Origin: Acidobacteriota bacterium
GTDB taxonomy: Bacteria > Acidobacteriota > Terriglobia > Versatilivoradales > Versatilivoraceae
Assembly (NCBI GenBank): GCA_028875575.1
Contig: JAPPDF010000042.1
Span: 79,064 to 143,063, forward strand
Length of the DNA stretch: 64,000 nt
Reading direction: 5' to 3'
Shown here: positions 52,788 to 60,970 of the stretch, piece after piece
Numbering within the stretch: the first letter of the stretch is position 1
Layout of the letters: each line of letters opens with the position of its first letter
Made by a program: the position numbers and the translations under genes
Notes under the pieces: model-generated
Seen by the model: the letters and a program-made list of their open reading frames with translations, nothing else
Database searches by the model: none
What the model was told of the DNA's origin: nothing

Positions 52788-53032
52788 TGTATTGGGGACT
52801 GGAGACCGCCCTGGGCTTGTTGTTGCTGGCTTCAGCGCTGATTGCTCTTCGCTTGAAGAACCTGTTGGCGGCCGCGGTGACCCTTTCCGTCTTCAGTTTC
52901 ATATCGGCCCTGATCTACCTGGTGATGGGGGCGGTCGACGTGGCTTTTACCGAAGCCGTGGTGGGCGCCGGCATCACGGGAGTGCTGTTCATCGTGGTCC
53001 TTTTCCATACTTCCCGCCGGAGCATCGATTGA
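52787..53032 (+). CDS. MbhD-like subunit (DUF4040; equivalent of MrpA C-terminal part)
   Basis: An 81-aa protein with three helices: LETALGLLLLASALIALRL, LAAAVTLSVFSFISALIYLV and VGAGITGVLFIVVLFHTS. AAAVTLSVFSFISALIYLVM followed by DVAFTEAVVGAGITG is the DUF4040/MbhD signature that, in classical Mrp operons, lies inside the long MrpA C-terminus. Here it is a separate gene, as in archaeal Mbh/Mbs operons and in some seven-gene-plus bacterial Mrp loci. Confidence 0.9.
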   Translation: MYWGLETALGLLLLASALIALRLKNLLAAAVTLSVFSFISALIYLVMGAVDVAFTEAVVGAGITGVLFIVVLFHTSRRSID

Positions 53033-53322
53033 GAAAGATCTCCCTGATCGCGTTGGTCCTGTTTGGCGCCTTGCTGCTCTATGCCTCATCCGGTCTGCCC
53101 GGCCACGGCGATCCCGACGGGCCCAGCCACCGGGAGCGGAGCCGGGCGGGCTCGCCGGTCGCGGCGGCCCACTACATTCGCCATGCCCAAGGGGATGCGG
53201 CCTCTCCCAACATCGTGACCGTGGTTCTGGCGGACTACCGCGGCTTCGACACGCTGGGAGAGACGGTGGTGGTCTTGACCGCCGGACTGGTGTGCTACTT
53301 GATTCTCAGACGGAGCCCATGA
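53029..53322 (+). CDS. MbhE-like subunit (second separated piece of MrpA C-terminus)
   Basis: A 97-aa protein. One hydrophobic helix (LIALVLFGALLLYASSGLP), an extracytoplasmic stretch, then the signature NIVTVVLADYRGFDTLGETV, which also occurs at the very end of MrpA, and a last helix VVLTAGLVCYLILRR. The start is TTG at 53029, overlapping the previous stop by 4 bp; a longer ORF is rejected on position. The next gene starts in an ATGA overlap. Equivalent to MbhE. Confidence 0.88.
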   Translation: MRKISLIALVLFGALLLYASSGLPGHGDPDGPSHRERSRAGSPVAAAHYIRHAQGDAASPNIVTVVLADYRGFDTLGETVVVLTAGLVCYLILRRSP

Positions 53323-53759
53323 CCTCCAGTTCCAGAAATCCAATTCTGATTACCGCCAGCCGGCTACTGGCTCCCTTCATCCAGTTGTTTGCCCTCTACG
53401 TGATCTTTCACGGCCACTTCGGCCCCGGGGGAGGATTCCAGGGAGGGGCATTGCTGGCCGCCAGCATTCTGATGCTGCGGCTCTCGGTGGGTGCGGAGAG
53501 GTCGGAACTCAAATTCAGGAAATCCTGGGGCACGCCGGTGGGGGCCCTGGGAGCCATGATCTTTGCCGGCACTGGCCTGCTCACGCTCCTGCTGGGTGGC
53601 CGGTTCCTGGAATATGGCTTTTTGCCGCTTCCGGATCTGAGCCCGGCCGAGCTTCATTCCACCGGGATTCTGCTGATCGAAGTCGGAGTGAGCCTGGCCG
53701 TCATGGCGGTGCTGGTGGCCATTTATGACGACATCATGGAGGGGCCCGGTGGAGATTGA
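53319..53759 (+). CDS. mrpB: Mrp antiporter subunit B (MbhF-like)
   Basis: A 146-aa protein with four hydrophobic helices; PFIQLFALYVIFHGHFGPGG followed by GFQGGALLAASILMLRL is the MnhB/MrpB domain core (HGHxxPGGGFxGG). It is a complete, separate MrpB. ATGA overlap with the MbhE-like gene. Confidence 0.94.
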   Translation: MTSSSRNPILITASRLLAPFIQLFALYVIFHGHFGPGGGFQGGALLAASILMLRLSVGAERSELKFRKSWGTPVGALGAMIFAGTGLLTLLLGGRFLEYGFLPLPDLSPAELHSTGILLIEVGVSLAVMAVLVAIYDDIMEGPGGD

Positions 53760-54120
53760 GTTTATCGCGGGTCACAACCTGTACTGGATCATCTCTCTGT
53801 TGCTGCTGGTGGGGCTCTACGGGATGCTGGCCAAGCGGAACCTGGTGAAGAAACTGGTGGGCATGAATATCTTCCAGACGTCCATCATCCTGTTCTACAT
53901 CGCCATCGCTTCCAAGAAGAAGGCCACCGTTCCGGTCATTGACGCCGCGTTGGGTTCGGTAGACCCTGCTCACTACATCAATCCGCTGCCGCACACCTTG
54001 ATGCTGACGGCCATCGTGGTGAGCGTGGCCACCACCGGAGTGGGTTTCGCGCTGCTCATCAGCATCTTTCGGCGATACGGGACCCTGGATGAAGACTCGT
54101 TGTTGAAACGAATGAGATGA
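53749..54120 (+). CDS. mrpC: Mrp antiporter subunit C (MbhG/NuoK-like)
   Basis: A 123-aa NuoK-like protein with three helices: YWIISLLLLVGLYGMLAK, LVGMNIFQTSIILFYIAIA and HTLMLTAIVVSVATTGVGFA. The second helix contains the NxxQT pattern typical of MrpC (NIFQTSIILF), and DPLPHTLMLTAIVV is recognisable as NPLPHTLMLTAIVV here. I start at GTG 53749 (GGAGGGG upstream), overlapping mrpB by 11 bp; a start at 53725 would add eight residues. Confidence 0.93.
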   Translation: MEIEFIAGHNLYWIISLLLLVGLYGMLAKRNLVKKLVGMNIFQTSIILFYIAIASKKKATVPVIDAALGSVDPAHYINPLPHTLMLTAIVVSVATTGVGFALLISIFRRYGTLDEDSLLKRMR

Positions 54121-55625
54121 TTGAAGCCAACCTGCCCCTGCTGGTCCCGCTCACCTTTCTCATTCTGGCTCTCCTGATACCTCTGATTGGCGTCCGGGTT
54201 CCCGGCGCCGCCTACCCCTTGGCGTTGGCCGCGGTTCTGGCGTCCATTCCCATCGCGGGATTCGGCTTGTTCAGGGTGATCGAGGGCGGACCGGTCACCT
54301 ACACCCTGGGGGGCTGGGAAGCTCCCATCGGGATTGAGTTGGTGTTGGATCCGCTGGCATCGTTCCTGACGCTGGTGGTGACGGTGGTTTCCTGCCTGGT
54401 GTTGATTCACGCCCGCCACGTGGCGTCGGTGGAGCACCCGGACAAGCGGGTCCCCTACTACAGCCTGGTGCTGCTGCTGCTGGCCGGGTTCTGCGGAATC
54501 CTGTCGACCGGAGACCTCTTCAATCTCTATGTCTTCCTGGAGATCAGCTCTCTTGCGGGCTACGGACTGGTCGCCATCGGGGACAAGCGGTCGCCGGTAG
54601 CGGCCTATCGCTACCTCATTCTGGGTAGCGTGGGAACCGGTTTCTACCTGCTGGGCGTCGGATTCATCTATGTCATGAGCGGGTCCCTGAACATGGCCGA
54701 CCTGGCTCGAATCCTCCCCCACATCCTCGACCAGCCGCCCGTGCTGTCGGGATTGATTTTGATGGTGACCGGCATCGGCCTCAAGATGGCGCTCTTTCCG
54801 CTGCACTTCTGGCTTCCGGACGCCTATTCCAGTGCGTCCTCGGCCACCTCGGCGCTGCTGGCGCCGTTGGGTACCAAGGTGGGCGCCTATATCCTCATTC
54901 GAGTTCTTTTCTTTGTCTTCGACCCCGCCGAGGTAGAGAAGAGGGTGCCCGTCGCCTCCGTAATCGCCTGGCTCTCGGCGGCTGGAGTTCTTTACGGGTC
55001 GCTCATGGCCCTGGCCCAGCAGGAACTCAAACGGATGCTGGCCTACAGCAGCGTCGCACAGATCGGATATATCGGGCTGGGCCTGGGGATGGCCAATCCC
55101 CTGGGATTCACCGGAGCGGTGCTCCATATCCTGAATCATGCCTTTATGAAGGCCGCCCTCTTCCTGGTCGCAGGCAATTTGCGGGTGAGGGTCGGCCATT
55201 CCAATATCGCGGACATGGACCAACGACTGAGCCGTCAGATGCCCTGGTCGATGGCCGCACTTGTGGTTGCGGCCTTGTCCATGATCGGGCTGCCGCCGAC
55301 GGCGGGATTTTTCAGCAAGTGGTACCTGGTGTTGGGAGGCATCCAGGGTTCCGACTGGGTTTTTGTGGCTGTCATTCTACTGGGGGGACTGCTGAACGCC
55401 ATCTACTTCTTCAGAGTCGTTGAAAGGGTGTATCTCCCGTTTCGAAAAGGGTCGTCGGACCACGCCGCCGCCGACGGAGTCCAGGAGGTTGTGGAAAGCA
55501 GGGAAGTCAGGCTTTCCATGCTGGCTCCCACGCTGGTTCTGGCAGGAGGTCTCCTGGTACTGGGCCTGGCGAGTTCCTTCCTGGTGAATCGGGTGATTCA
55601 ACTCATGATTCCGCCAGGCCTCTAG
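54117..55625 (+). CDS. mrpD: Mrp antiporter subunit D (MbhH-like), proton-channel subunit 1
   Basis: A 502-aa NuoM/N-like antiporter subunit with about 14 helices. Proton-path residues look intact: Glu in TM5 (YVFLEISSLAGYGLVAIG), Lys in TM7 (GIGLKMALFPLHFWLPDAYS), and a late Lys in GFFSKWYLVLGG. AQQELKRMLAYSSVAQIGYI is the conserved loop before TM10-11. ATGA overlap with mrpC. It corresponds to the last antiporter gene of a normal Mrp/Mbh set, but two more homologues follow. Confidence 0.93.
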   Translation: MIEANLPLLVPLTFLILALLIPLIGVRVPGAAYPLALAAVLASIPIAGFGLFRVIEGGPVTYTLGGWEAPIGIELVLDPLASFLTLVVTVVSCLVLIHARHVASVEHPDKRVPYYSLVLLLLAGFCGILSTGDLFNLYVFLEISSLAGYGLVAIGDKRSPVAAYRYLILGSVGTGFYLLGVGFIYVMSGSLNMADLARILPHILDQPPVLSGLILMVTGIGLKMALFPLHFWLPDAYSSASSATSALLAPLGTKVGAYILIRVLFFVFDPAEVEKRVPVASVIAWLSAAGVLYGSLMALAQQELKRMLAYSSVAQIGYIGLGLGMANPLGFTGAVLHILNHAFMKAALFLVAGNLRVRVGHSNIADMDQRLSRQMPWSMAALVVAALSMIGLPPTAGFFSKWYLVLGGIQGSDWVFVAVILLGGLLNAIYFFRVVERVYLPFRKGSSDHAAADGVQEVVESREVRLSMLAPTLVLAGGLLVLGLASSFLVNRVIQLMIPPGL

Positions 55626-55673
55626 TACGCATCGCGGGCGCAAGCCGATGGCTTCGCTCGAGAGCCAACCTTC

Positions 55674-57176
55674 ATGAACGATTTGTCGACCTATCCATCG
55701 GTCGTACCGCTGCTGGCGATCCTGGTTTCCGCGGCAAGCGTGCCGTTGATCGGGATCAGCGCCCGCCGTCCCAACCTGAGGGAATTCTGGACGCTGCTGG
55801 CCGCCGGCGCCAAGTTCGCACTGGTGCTGTCGCTTCTCCCCTCGGTACTGGTGAGCAGGGCAGCCGAGACTAGACTGTTTCAAATCTCACCCGGTATCGA
55901 CCTGACCTTGCGGGCCGACCCGTTCGGGGTTTTCTTCGCACTGATCGCTTCCGGTCTCTGGATATTGACTTCGTTCTACTCCATCGGATACGTCCGGGGT
56001 CTCAAGGAAAAGCACCAGACCCGCTACTTTGCCAGCTTTGCCCTGTGCCTTTCGGCGACATTGGGCGTGGCCTTCGCCGCCAACCTGCTGACTTTCGTCA
56101 TCTTTTTCGAAATCCTCACCATTGCAACCTATCCGTTGGTGATTCACAAGCAAACCCCTGAGGCGATCGCGGCCGGACGCAAGTATCTGGCCTTCACGCT
56201 GACGGCGGGGGTGGTGCTGGTGGCCGCCATGGCCGCCACGCTGCAGTTGACGGGTACCCTGGAATTTCAGGCGGGCGGCCTGCGCGCGTTAGAGGACCTG
56301 TCACCGGTCGAGGTCAAGATCCTGTTCGGGATGTTTCTGGCAGGAGTGGGGGTGAAGGCAGCCATCATGCCCCTGCACGCCTGGTTGCCCGCGGCCATGG
56401 CGGCCCCCACCCCGGTCAGTGCCTTGCTTCACGCCGTGGCCGTCGTAAAATCGGGGGTTTTCGGGGTGTTTCGAGTGGTGGGCTTCGTCTTCGGTCCGGA
56501 GACGCTCAGTCGATACGGACTCAATGAGGTCATGCTCTGGCTTGCCGGCAGCACCATTCTGCTAGCCTCCTGCCTGGCCTTTTCCGAGGACAACTTGAAA
56601 CGGCGCCTGGCCTACTCCACCGTCGGCCACCTCTCATACGTGGTACTGGGGGCCGGGCTTCTCTCGCCGAGCGGTTTGATCGGCGGGCTGCTGCACATTG
56701 CCAACCACGCCACCATGAAGATCGTCCTTTTCTTTTGTGCCGGCGCCATTTACGTCAATGCTCACAAGGAAAAGATCAGTGAACTGGACGGCATCGGCCG
56801 GGCCATGCCCTGGACCATGGGGGCTTTTGCCCTGGCCTCGCTGGGCCTTGCAGGGGTGCCTCCGGTCAATGGCTTTGTCAGCAAGTGGTACCTCGGGCTG
56901 GGCGCTTTGGAAGCAGGCAGCGTCGCGGTTGCAGCGATTCTGCTGATCAGCGGTCTGCTCAATGCCGGCTACTTCGTGCCCATCGTCTACCGGGCCTTCT
57001 TCAAGCAGTCCGAAAACTTCAGGTCCATCGGGGAGGCGTCCGCCTGGATGGTAGCCCCCTTGATCCTGGCTGCCGGTTTGTCGGTATTGCTGGGCCTGAT
57101 GCCGGACCGGTTCTTTCACTTTTTCACTCTGGCGCAGCAGATTGCCGCGCAGGTCCTGGAGGCTTCAATTCCATGA
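55674..57176 (+). CDS. Second MrpD-like proton-channel subunit
   Basis: A 500-aa homologue of the preceding subunit. TM5 Glu is present (FVIFFEILTIATYPLVIH), TM7 Lys is present (GVGVKAAIMPLHAWLPAAMA) and the TM8 region has ALLHAVAVVKSGVFGVFRVV with Lys. The conserved loop is DNLKRRLAYSTVGHLSYVVL and the late Lys lies in GFVSKWYLGLGALEAG. Related to the NuoM/HyfB-like branch. It starts 48 bp after mrpD and overlaps the next gene by 4 bp. Confidence 0.91.
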   Translation: MNDLSTYPSVVPLLAILVSAASVPLIGISARRPNLREFWTLLAAGAKFALVLSLLPSVLVSRAAETRLFQISPGIDLTLRADPFGVFFALIASGLWILTSFYSIGYVRGLKEKHQTRYFASFALCLSATLGVAFAANLLTFVIFFEILTIATYPLVIHKQTPEAIAAGRKYLAFTLTAGVVLVAAMAATLQLTGTLEFQAGGLRALEDLSPVEVKILFGMFLAGVGVKAAIMPLHAWLPAAMAAPTPVSALLHAVAVVKSGVFGVFRVVGFVFGPETLSRYGLNEVMLWLAGSTILLASCLAFSEDNLKRRLAYSTVGHLSYVVLGAGLLSPSGLIGGLLHIANHATMKIVLFFCAGAIYVNAHKEKISELDGIGRAMPWTMGAFALASLGLAGVPPVNGFVSKWYLGLGALEAGSVAVAAILLISGLLNAGYFVPIVYRAFFKQSENFRSIGEASAWMVAPLILAAGLSVLLGLMPDRFFHFFTLAQQIAAQVLEASIP

Positions 57177-57397
57177 AACGGTGGCACTGGATTTCGCTGG
57201 CGGTGGTCATGATCGCTTCCCTGGTTCTGGAACGGGTGGCTGTCCATCACCACTCGGAGGCTTCTTACTGGTGGGTGCATATCCCCGGTCTTTATGGATG
57301 GCTGGGATTCCTCGGCTGTATCGGAATCATTGTCGGGTCCAAGCTGCTGGGCCGCAAATGGCTGCAAAAGGACGAGCACTACTACGATGGCGAGTGA
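57173..57397 (+). CDS. Small two-helix membrane protein within the Mrp operon
   Basis: A 74-aa protein. Helix 1 is WISLAVVMIASLVLERVAV, followed by a loop HHHSEASYWWVHIPGLYGW and helix 2 LGFLGCIGIIVGSKLLG, then a charged tail ending KDEHYYDGE. The triple His and the W/Y-rich loop are distinctive. I do not recognise a named family; position between two channel subunits with 4- and 11-bp overlaps shows it is a genuine operon member and probably a structural subunit of the complex. Confidence 0.75.
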   Translation: MKRWHWISLAVVMIASLVLERVAVHHHSEASYWWVHIPGLYGWLGFLGCIGIIVGSKLLGRKWLQKDEHYYDGE

Positions 57398-59123
57398 GCT
57401 GATCCTGCATCCGGCTTTCCTGGTGCTGCTGGGGGTCGTTGTCCTGCCCCTGGTTCCCCCTGCGGCCAGAGGGAAGGTTCTTCCGCTCTTTCCGTTGGCC
57501 GCCCTCGGGGTGTGCTGGAACCTTTCCGCCGATCACAGCTTTTCCGTTGAGTTCCTGGAATACCGTTTGTCGGTCCTGCAAGTGGACCGATTAAGCCGGA
57601 TTTTCGGCATCGTCTTCTCGCTGATCGGCTTCGCCGGGGGCCTTTTCGCCCTTCATCTCAGGGATGTTCGCCAACAGCTTGCCGCCTTGCTCTATGCCGG
57701 CAGCGCGCTGGGCCTGGTCTTCTCCGGGGATTGGCTGACCCTCTTCCTCTTCTGGGAACTGACTGCCGTTTCCTCGACGGTTCTGATCTGGTCCCGGCCG
57801 GGGACGGGATCCGGGGTGGGGCTGCGTTATCTGTTGGTCCACCTGTTTGGAGGCAGCCTGTTGCTGGCCGGGATCCTGGGCCAAGTGCAAACCACCGGGG
57901 GCATTGCCCTTCAGTTGCTGGAGGCCGGTCGGTTGTCCTCCTGGCTGATCCTGGGGGGTATTGCCGTCAACGCCGCCATTCCTCCGCTCCACGCCTGGCT
58001 TTCCGACGCCTATCCCAAGGCCACCGTGACCGGTGCGGTCTTCCTGAGCGCTTTCACCACCAAGTCGGCGGTTTACCTGCTTGCACGAGTCGCGCCGGGT
58101 TGGGAGATTCTGATTACGCTGGGAGTCATCATGGCTCTCTACGGGGTCATATTCGCCGTTCTGGCCAACAACATCCGCGAGATCCTGGCCTACCACATCA
58201 TCAGCCAGGTGGGATACATGGTTGCGGGAGTCGGTATCGGAACGCCGTTGGCTCTCAACGGTGCCGTTGCCCACGCCTTCAGCCATATCCTCTACAAGGC
58301 TCTCCTGTTCATGGGCGCCGGCATGGTCCTGCACGCGACCGGTAGGAGTCGGCTTACCGAACTGGGAGGATTGGCCGGGAAGATGCCTCTCACGCTGTGG
58401 CTCTATATGGTGGGCGCCTTCTCCATTTCGGGCTTTCCGCTCTTCAATGGCTTTATCAGCAAGTCAATGGTGGTCAGCGCCGCCCTCGATGCCCGTTACC
58501 AGACTGCCTACCTGCTGCTGGTCCTGGCATCGGTGGGAACGTTTCTCTCGATCGGTCTCAAGCTTCCCTATTTCACCTGGTTCGGCCGCAGCCCTCAAGA
58601 GTCGGGAGTGTCGCGCCCTCCCATTAACATGCACCTGGCTATGGGGTTGTTGGCCCTGCTTTGTATCGGCTTCGGAGTCTTTCCCTCGCTGCTGTACGCT
58701 GAGCTGCCCTACGGTGCGAGCTACCGGCCCTACACCATCCCTCACCTGGTGGAGAGCATTCAATTGCTCGCCGCGACCTTTTTCGGTTTCTGGTGGTTCC
58801 GCTCGAGGCTGGCCGGCCAGCCGACGTTGACACTGGACACCGATTGGTTCTATCGTCGACCGGCAGGCTGGGTTCGTCGATGTCTGGTTGGCGGGGTGAG
58901 CCAACTTTTCGAGCGGGCTGACGCTGGAATTCTGGCTGGTATCGGTTGGCTGGCGCCGAAATTTCGGGACCCCTCCCTTTGGTTTGGCCGCAGGGCGGAG
59001 CCCGAGCAGGAGCCGGCAATCTCCAGCGACGACCCCGATGCGACACGGCCTGAACTGGAGTTCGCCGTGACTCTGGTGCTCCTCAGTGTGCTCCTGTTCA
59101 CGGCAGCGGCATTCTTCCGATAG
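57387..59123 (+). CDS. Third MrpD-like proton-channel subunit, TM7 lysine replaced by Asn
   Basis: A 578-aa antiporter-like subunit. TM5 Glu is kept (LTLFLFWELTAVSSTVLIWS), but the TM7 motif reads LGGIAVNAAIPPLHAWLSDA with Asn where the first two subunits have Lys. A Lys occurs in the next helix (LSAFTTKSAVYLLAR). The C-terminal part after about residue 460 includes two further helices and a polar segment (EPEQEPAISSDDPDA), ending in a final hydrophobic helix. Asn at this position seems typical of one bacterial subfamily of Na+/H+ antiporter D subunits (from memory). The ATG overlaps the previous gene by 11 bp. Confidence 0.88.
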   Translation: MASELILHPAFLVLLGVVVLPLVPPAARGKVLPLFPLAALGVCWNLSADHSFSVEFLEYRLSVLQVDRLSRIFGIVFSLIGFAGGLFALHLRDVRQQLAALLYAGSALGLVFSGDWLTLFLFWELTAVSSTVLIWSRPGTGSGVGLRYLLVHLFGGSLLLAGILGQVQTTGGIALQLLEAGRLSSWLILGGIAVNAAIPPLHAWLSDAYPKATVTGAVFLSAFTTKSAVYLLARVAPGWEILITLGVIMALYGVIFAVLANNIREILAYHIISQVGYMVAGVGIGTPLALNGAVAHAFSHILYKALLFMGAGMVLHATGRSRLTELGGLAGKMPLTLWLYMVGAFSISGFPLFNGFISKSMVVSAALDARYQTAYLLLVLASVGTFLSIGLKLPYFTWFGRSPQESGVSRPPINMHLAMGLLALLCIGFGVFPSLLYAELPYGASYRPYTIPHLVESIQLLAATFFGFWWFRSRLAGQPTLTLDTDWFYRRPAGWVRRCLVGGVSQLFERADAGILAGIGWLAPKFRDPSLWFGRRAEPEQEPAISSDDPDATRPELEFAVTLVLLSVLLFTAAAFFR

Positions 59124-59150
59124 GCCGGCCGAGATTCTTCGAGGTCTCCA

Positions 59151-59678
59151 ATGAAGATAGATCTCTTCTACCCCGCTCCCGAGGGCTTGCCGGTGCCGGT
59201 CAATCCGCCCAGGGGAGATGACAAAATCTACCGCCTGGTGAGCGGCACGGACTGGCGCCAGGTGCTTCAGCTGGGATCGGATCGCCTGGTCCGGGCTGGA
59301 GCCCTCTGGCTATACGGTTTTCTGGACGAGGCTCACCGTCTGACCCAACAGGACTCTTCCTCGGAAGGATCCTACTGGCATGCCCTGGTGCACCGTAGCG
59401 AGGGCGACTTCAGCAATGCCCTCTACTGGTTCCGTCGCGCCGGAGCCCATCCTGTCCAGGCCCGGTTGAGAGCCCGGGTTCGGGAGGCGATGAAAGTGCG
59501 GAACTCGGAGGCTTGGCGGACCCTGGTGGAAAGCCCGCGCTGGGAGCCCGCCCGATTGGTGGAACTGTGTGAGCGGTCATCCCGGGCTGAGTCGGCCCAA
59601 CCGGCGGTCCTGCAGGAAGTCGTCCGGATGGAATACAATCTGCTGATGGAATACGTCCTGGCTCAGGCTGGATCTTGA
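59151..59678 (+). CDS. Hypothetical helical-repeat protein
   Basis: A 175-aa soluble protein, predicted mainly helical. The central SEGSYWHALVHRSEGDFSNA and LYWFRRAGAHPVQARLR resemble a conserved hypothetical family in Acidobacteriota and relatives, with a TPR-like look (A-x-x-x-x-x-x-D-x-x-N-A-x-Y-W-x-R). Function is unknown; no catalytic motif stands out. It follows the last Mrp subunit gene by 27 bp and may be cotranscribed, but nothing in the sequence ties it to ion transport. Confidence 0.72.
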   Translation: MKIDLFYPAPEGLPVPVNPPRGDDKIYRLVSGTDWRQVLQLGSDRLVRAGALWLYGFLDEAHRLTQQDSSSEGSYWHALVHRSEGDFSNALYWFRRAGAHPVQARLRARVREAMKVRNSEAWRTLVESPRWEPARLVELCERSSRAESAQPAVLQEVVRMEYNLLMEYVLAQAGS

Positions 59679-59805
59679 GCCCCCTCCAACACATTCGTGA
59701 CCCACTTTTTTTTCGTTTGTTTCCGACAAGTTCCCTCCCCGCCCTCCCCGCCCTCCCGGGCGGATCGTACAGAGTAAGACAAGAGCCTGTTACGAACCTC
59801 GGAGA

Positions 59806-59889
59806 CTGAGGCCCTCACCGGCTCGACGGCGGGCTGGCGCCCTTGTCTCACCGACTCCCCCTCAAGGGGGGAGTGATTGAGGCCAGCAC
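59806..59889 (-). repeat. CTCCCCC-GGGGGAG palindromic dispersed repeat, copy 2
   Basis: Minus strand: GCTGGCCTCAATCACTCCCC, CCTTGAGGGGGAGTCGGTGA, GACAAGGGCG. Nearly identical to 28223-28303 and head-to-head with copy 3 (59906-59975). The interval 59679-59993 holds nothing else that I can name. Confidence 0.75.
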
Positions 59890-59905
59890 AAGGCTTCCAG
59901 TAGAA

Positions 59906-59975
59906 CTCTATCACTCCCCCCTTGAGGGGGAGTCGCAGAAGCCGAGCCGCAGGCGAAGGCTGATGCGGTGGGGGC
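59906..59975 (+). repeat. CTCCCCC-GGGGGAG palindromic dispersed repeat, copy 3 (variant)
   Basis: CTATCACTCCCCCCTTGAGG then GGGAGTCGCAGAAGCCGAGC and GATGCGGTGGGGGC. Shares the hairpin core with copies 1 and 2 but the flank differs (GTCGCAGAAGCCG instead of GTCGGTGAGACAAGGGC). Confidence 0.7.
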
Positions 59976-59993
59976 AAACGCGACGCCGTAAAG

Positions 59994-60926
59994 CTACGAC
60001 TTCCTGAGACGCAGCGTTTGTTTCAAGTAATCAGCCAGGCGATTCTCGAAGACGAGATCGGGCCGGAAGTCCTTCAGTTGCAGCGACGATTGGAAGGAGG
60101 GGGGCAAGGCTCGCTGCGGAACCAGTCCGACGATTTCACTGTCCGACACCCGGGTTCCCAGCCGCTCGGCCTCCTGGCAGACGACCTGGAAGACCCTATG
60201 GATCGAGCTGATCTCGAAGTCGGTCAGGTTAATGGAAACTTGGACCTGGTCCCGGGTCTTCAGGCGCACTCCCATTGCCTTGACATGGGGAAGTCCGCCG
60301 CTGGAAGATCGGATCTTGCGGGCAATATGCCTGGCCGGACAGATATCCGCGGTCGCCAGGTTGACGTTGTAAGCGACCAGGAACTTGCGGGCGCCGACAG
60401 CCGTCGCCCCGGCAGTGGGATGGCATCCGGGGCCACCGAAGTCGGGCAGTCGTTGGGTCGGACCGGCCAGCTCGGAACGCAACCCCTCAAACTGGCCGCG
60501 GCGCACGTTTTCCAACCGGGTCCGTTCAGGTTGCAGGGCCGCGGCCCCGTAGAGATAGACCGGGATGCCGAAACGGCGGTAGGCTTCCTGGCCTACGGCT
60601 TGAGCAATCAGCGCGCAATCCTGCAGATTCACGTTGCTGACCGGGACGAAGGGAACCACATCGGCGGCTCCGATGCGCGGGTGGACGCCGGAATGCCGAT
60701 TGAGGTCAATCAGTTCAGCCGCTTTGCCTATCGCCCTCAAGGCTCCCTCGGCAACGCCTTCGCTGTCGCCCACAAAAGTAATGACGGCGCGGTGGTGGTC
60801 GGCATCCATGGTGCGGTGCAGAATCCCCACGCCGGCAACCGAGTCGATAGCGGAGGCGATACGGTCGATCACCCGCGGATCTCTGCCCTCGCTGAAGTTG
60901 GGGACACATTCAACGATCGTTTTCAT
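59994..60926 (-). CDS. ftcD: Glutamate formimidoyltransferase
   Basis: A 310-aa formiminotransferase domain protein without the cyclodeaminase domain, as in monofunctional bacterial enzymes of histidine degradation (formiminoglutamate + THF). Marks: IVECVPNFSEGRDPRVIDRI, the conserved MDADHHRAVITFVGDSEGV, LIDLNRHSGVHPRIGAADVV (catalytic His region) and LPDFGGPGCHPTAGATAVGA, then VAYNVNLATAD. Full length for this type. No hut genes are adjacent; it is followed on the minus strand upstream by a thioesterase gene 44 bp away. Confidence 0.92.
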   Translation of the reverse strand: MKTIVECVPNFSEGRDPRVIDRIASAIDSVAGVGILHRTMDADHHRAVITFVGDSEGVAEGALRAIGKAAELIDLNRHSGVHPRIGAADVVPFVPVSNVNLQDCALIAQAVGQEAYRRFGIPVYLYGAAALQPERTRLENVRRGQFEGLRSELAGPTQRLPDFGGPGCHPTAGATAVGARKFLVAYNVNLATADICPARHIARKIRSSSGGLPHVKAMGVRLKTRDQVQVSINLTDFEISSIHRVFQVVCQEAERLGTRVSDSEIVGLVPQRALPPSFQSSLQLKDFRPDLVFENRLADYLKQTLRLRKS

Positions 60927-60970
60927 GGTGCACCCGGCGGTCCGTGCGAGCTGGGGGGCGGAGCGGTGGC

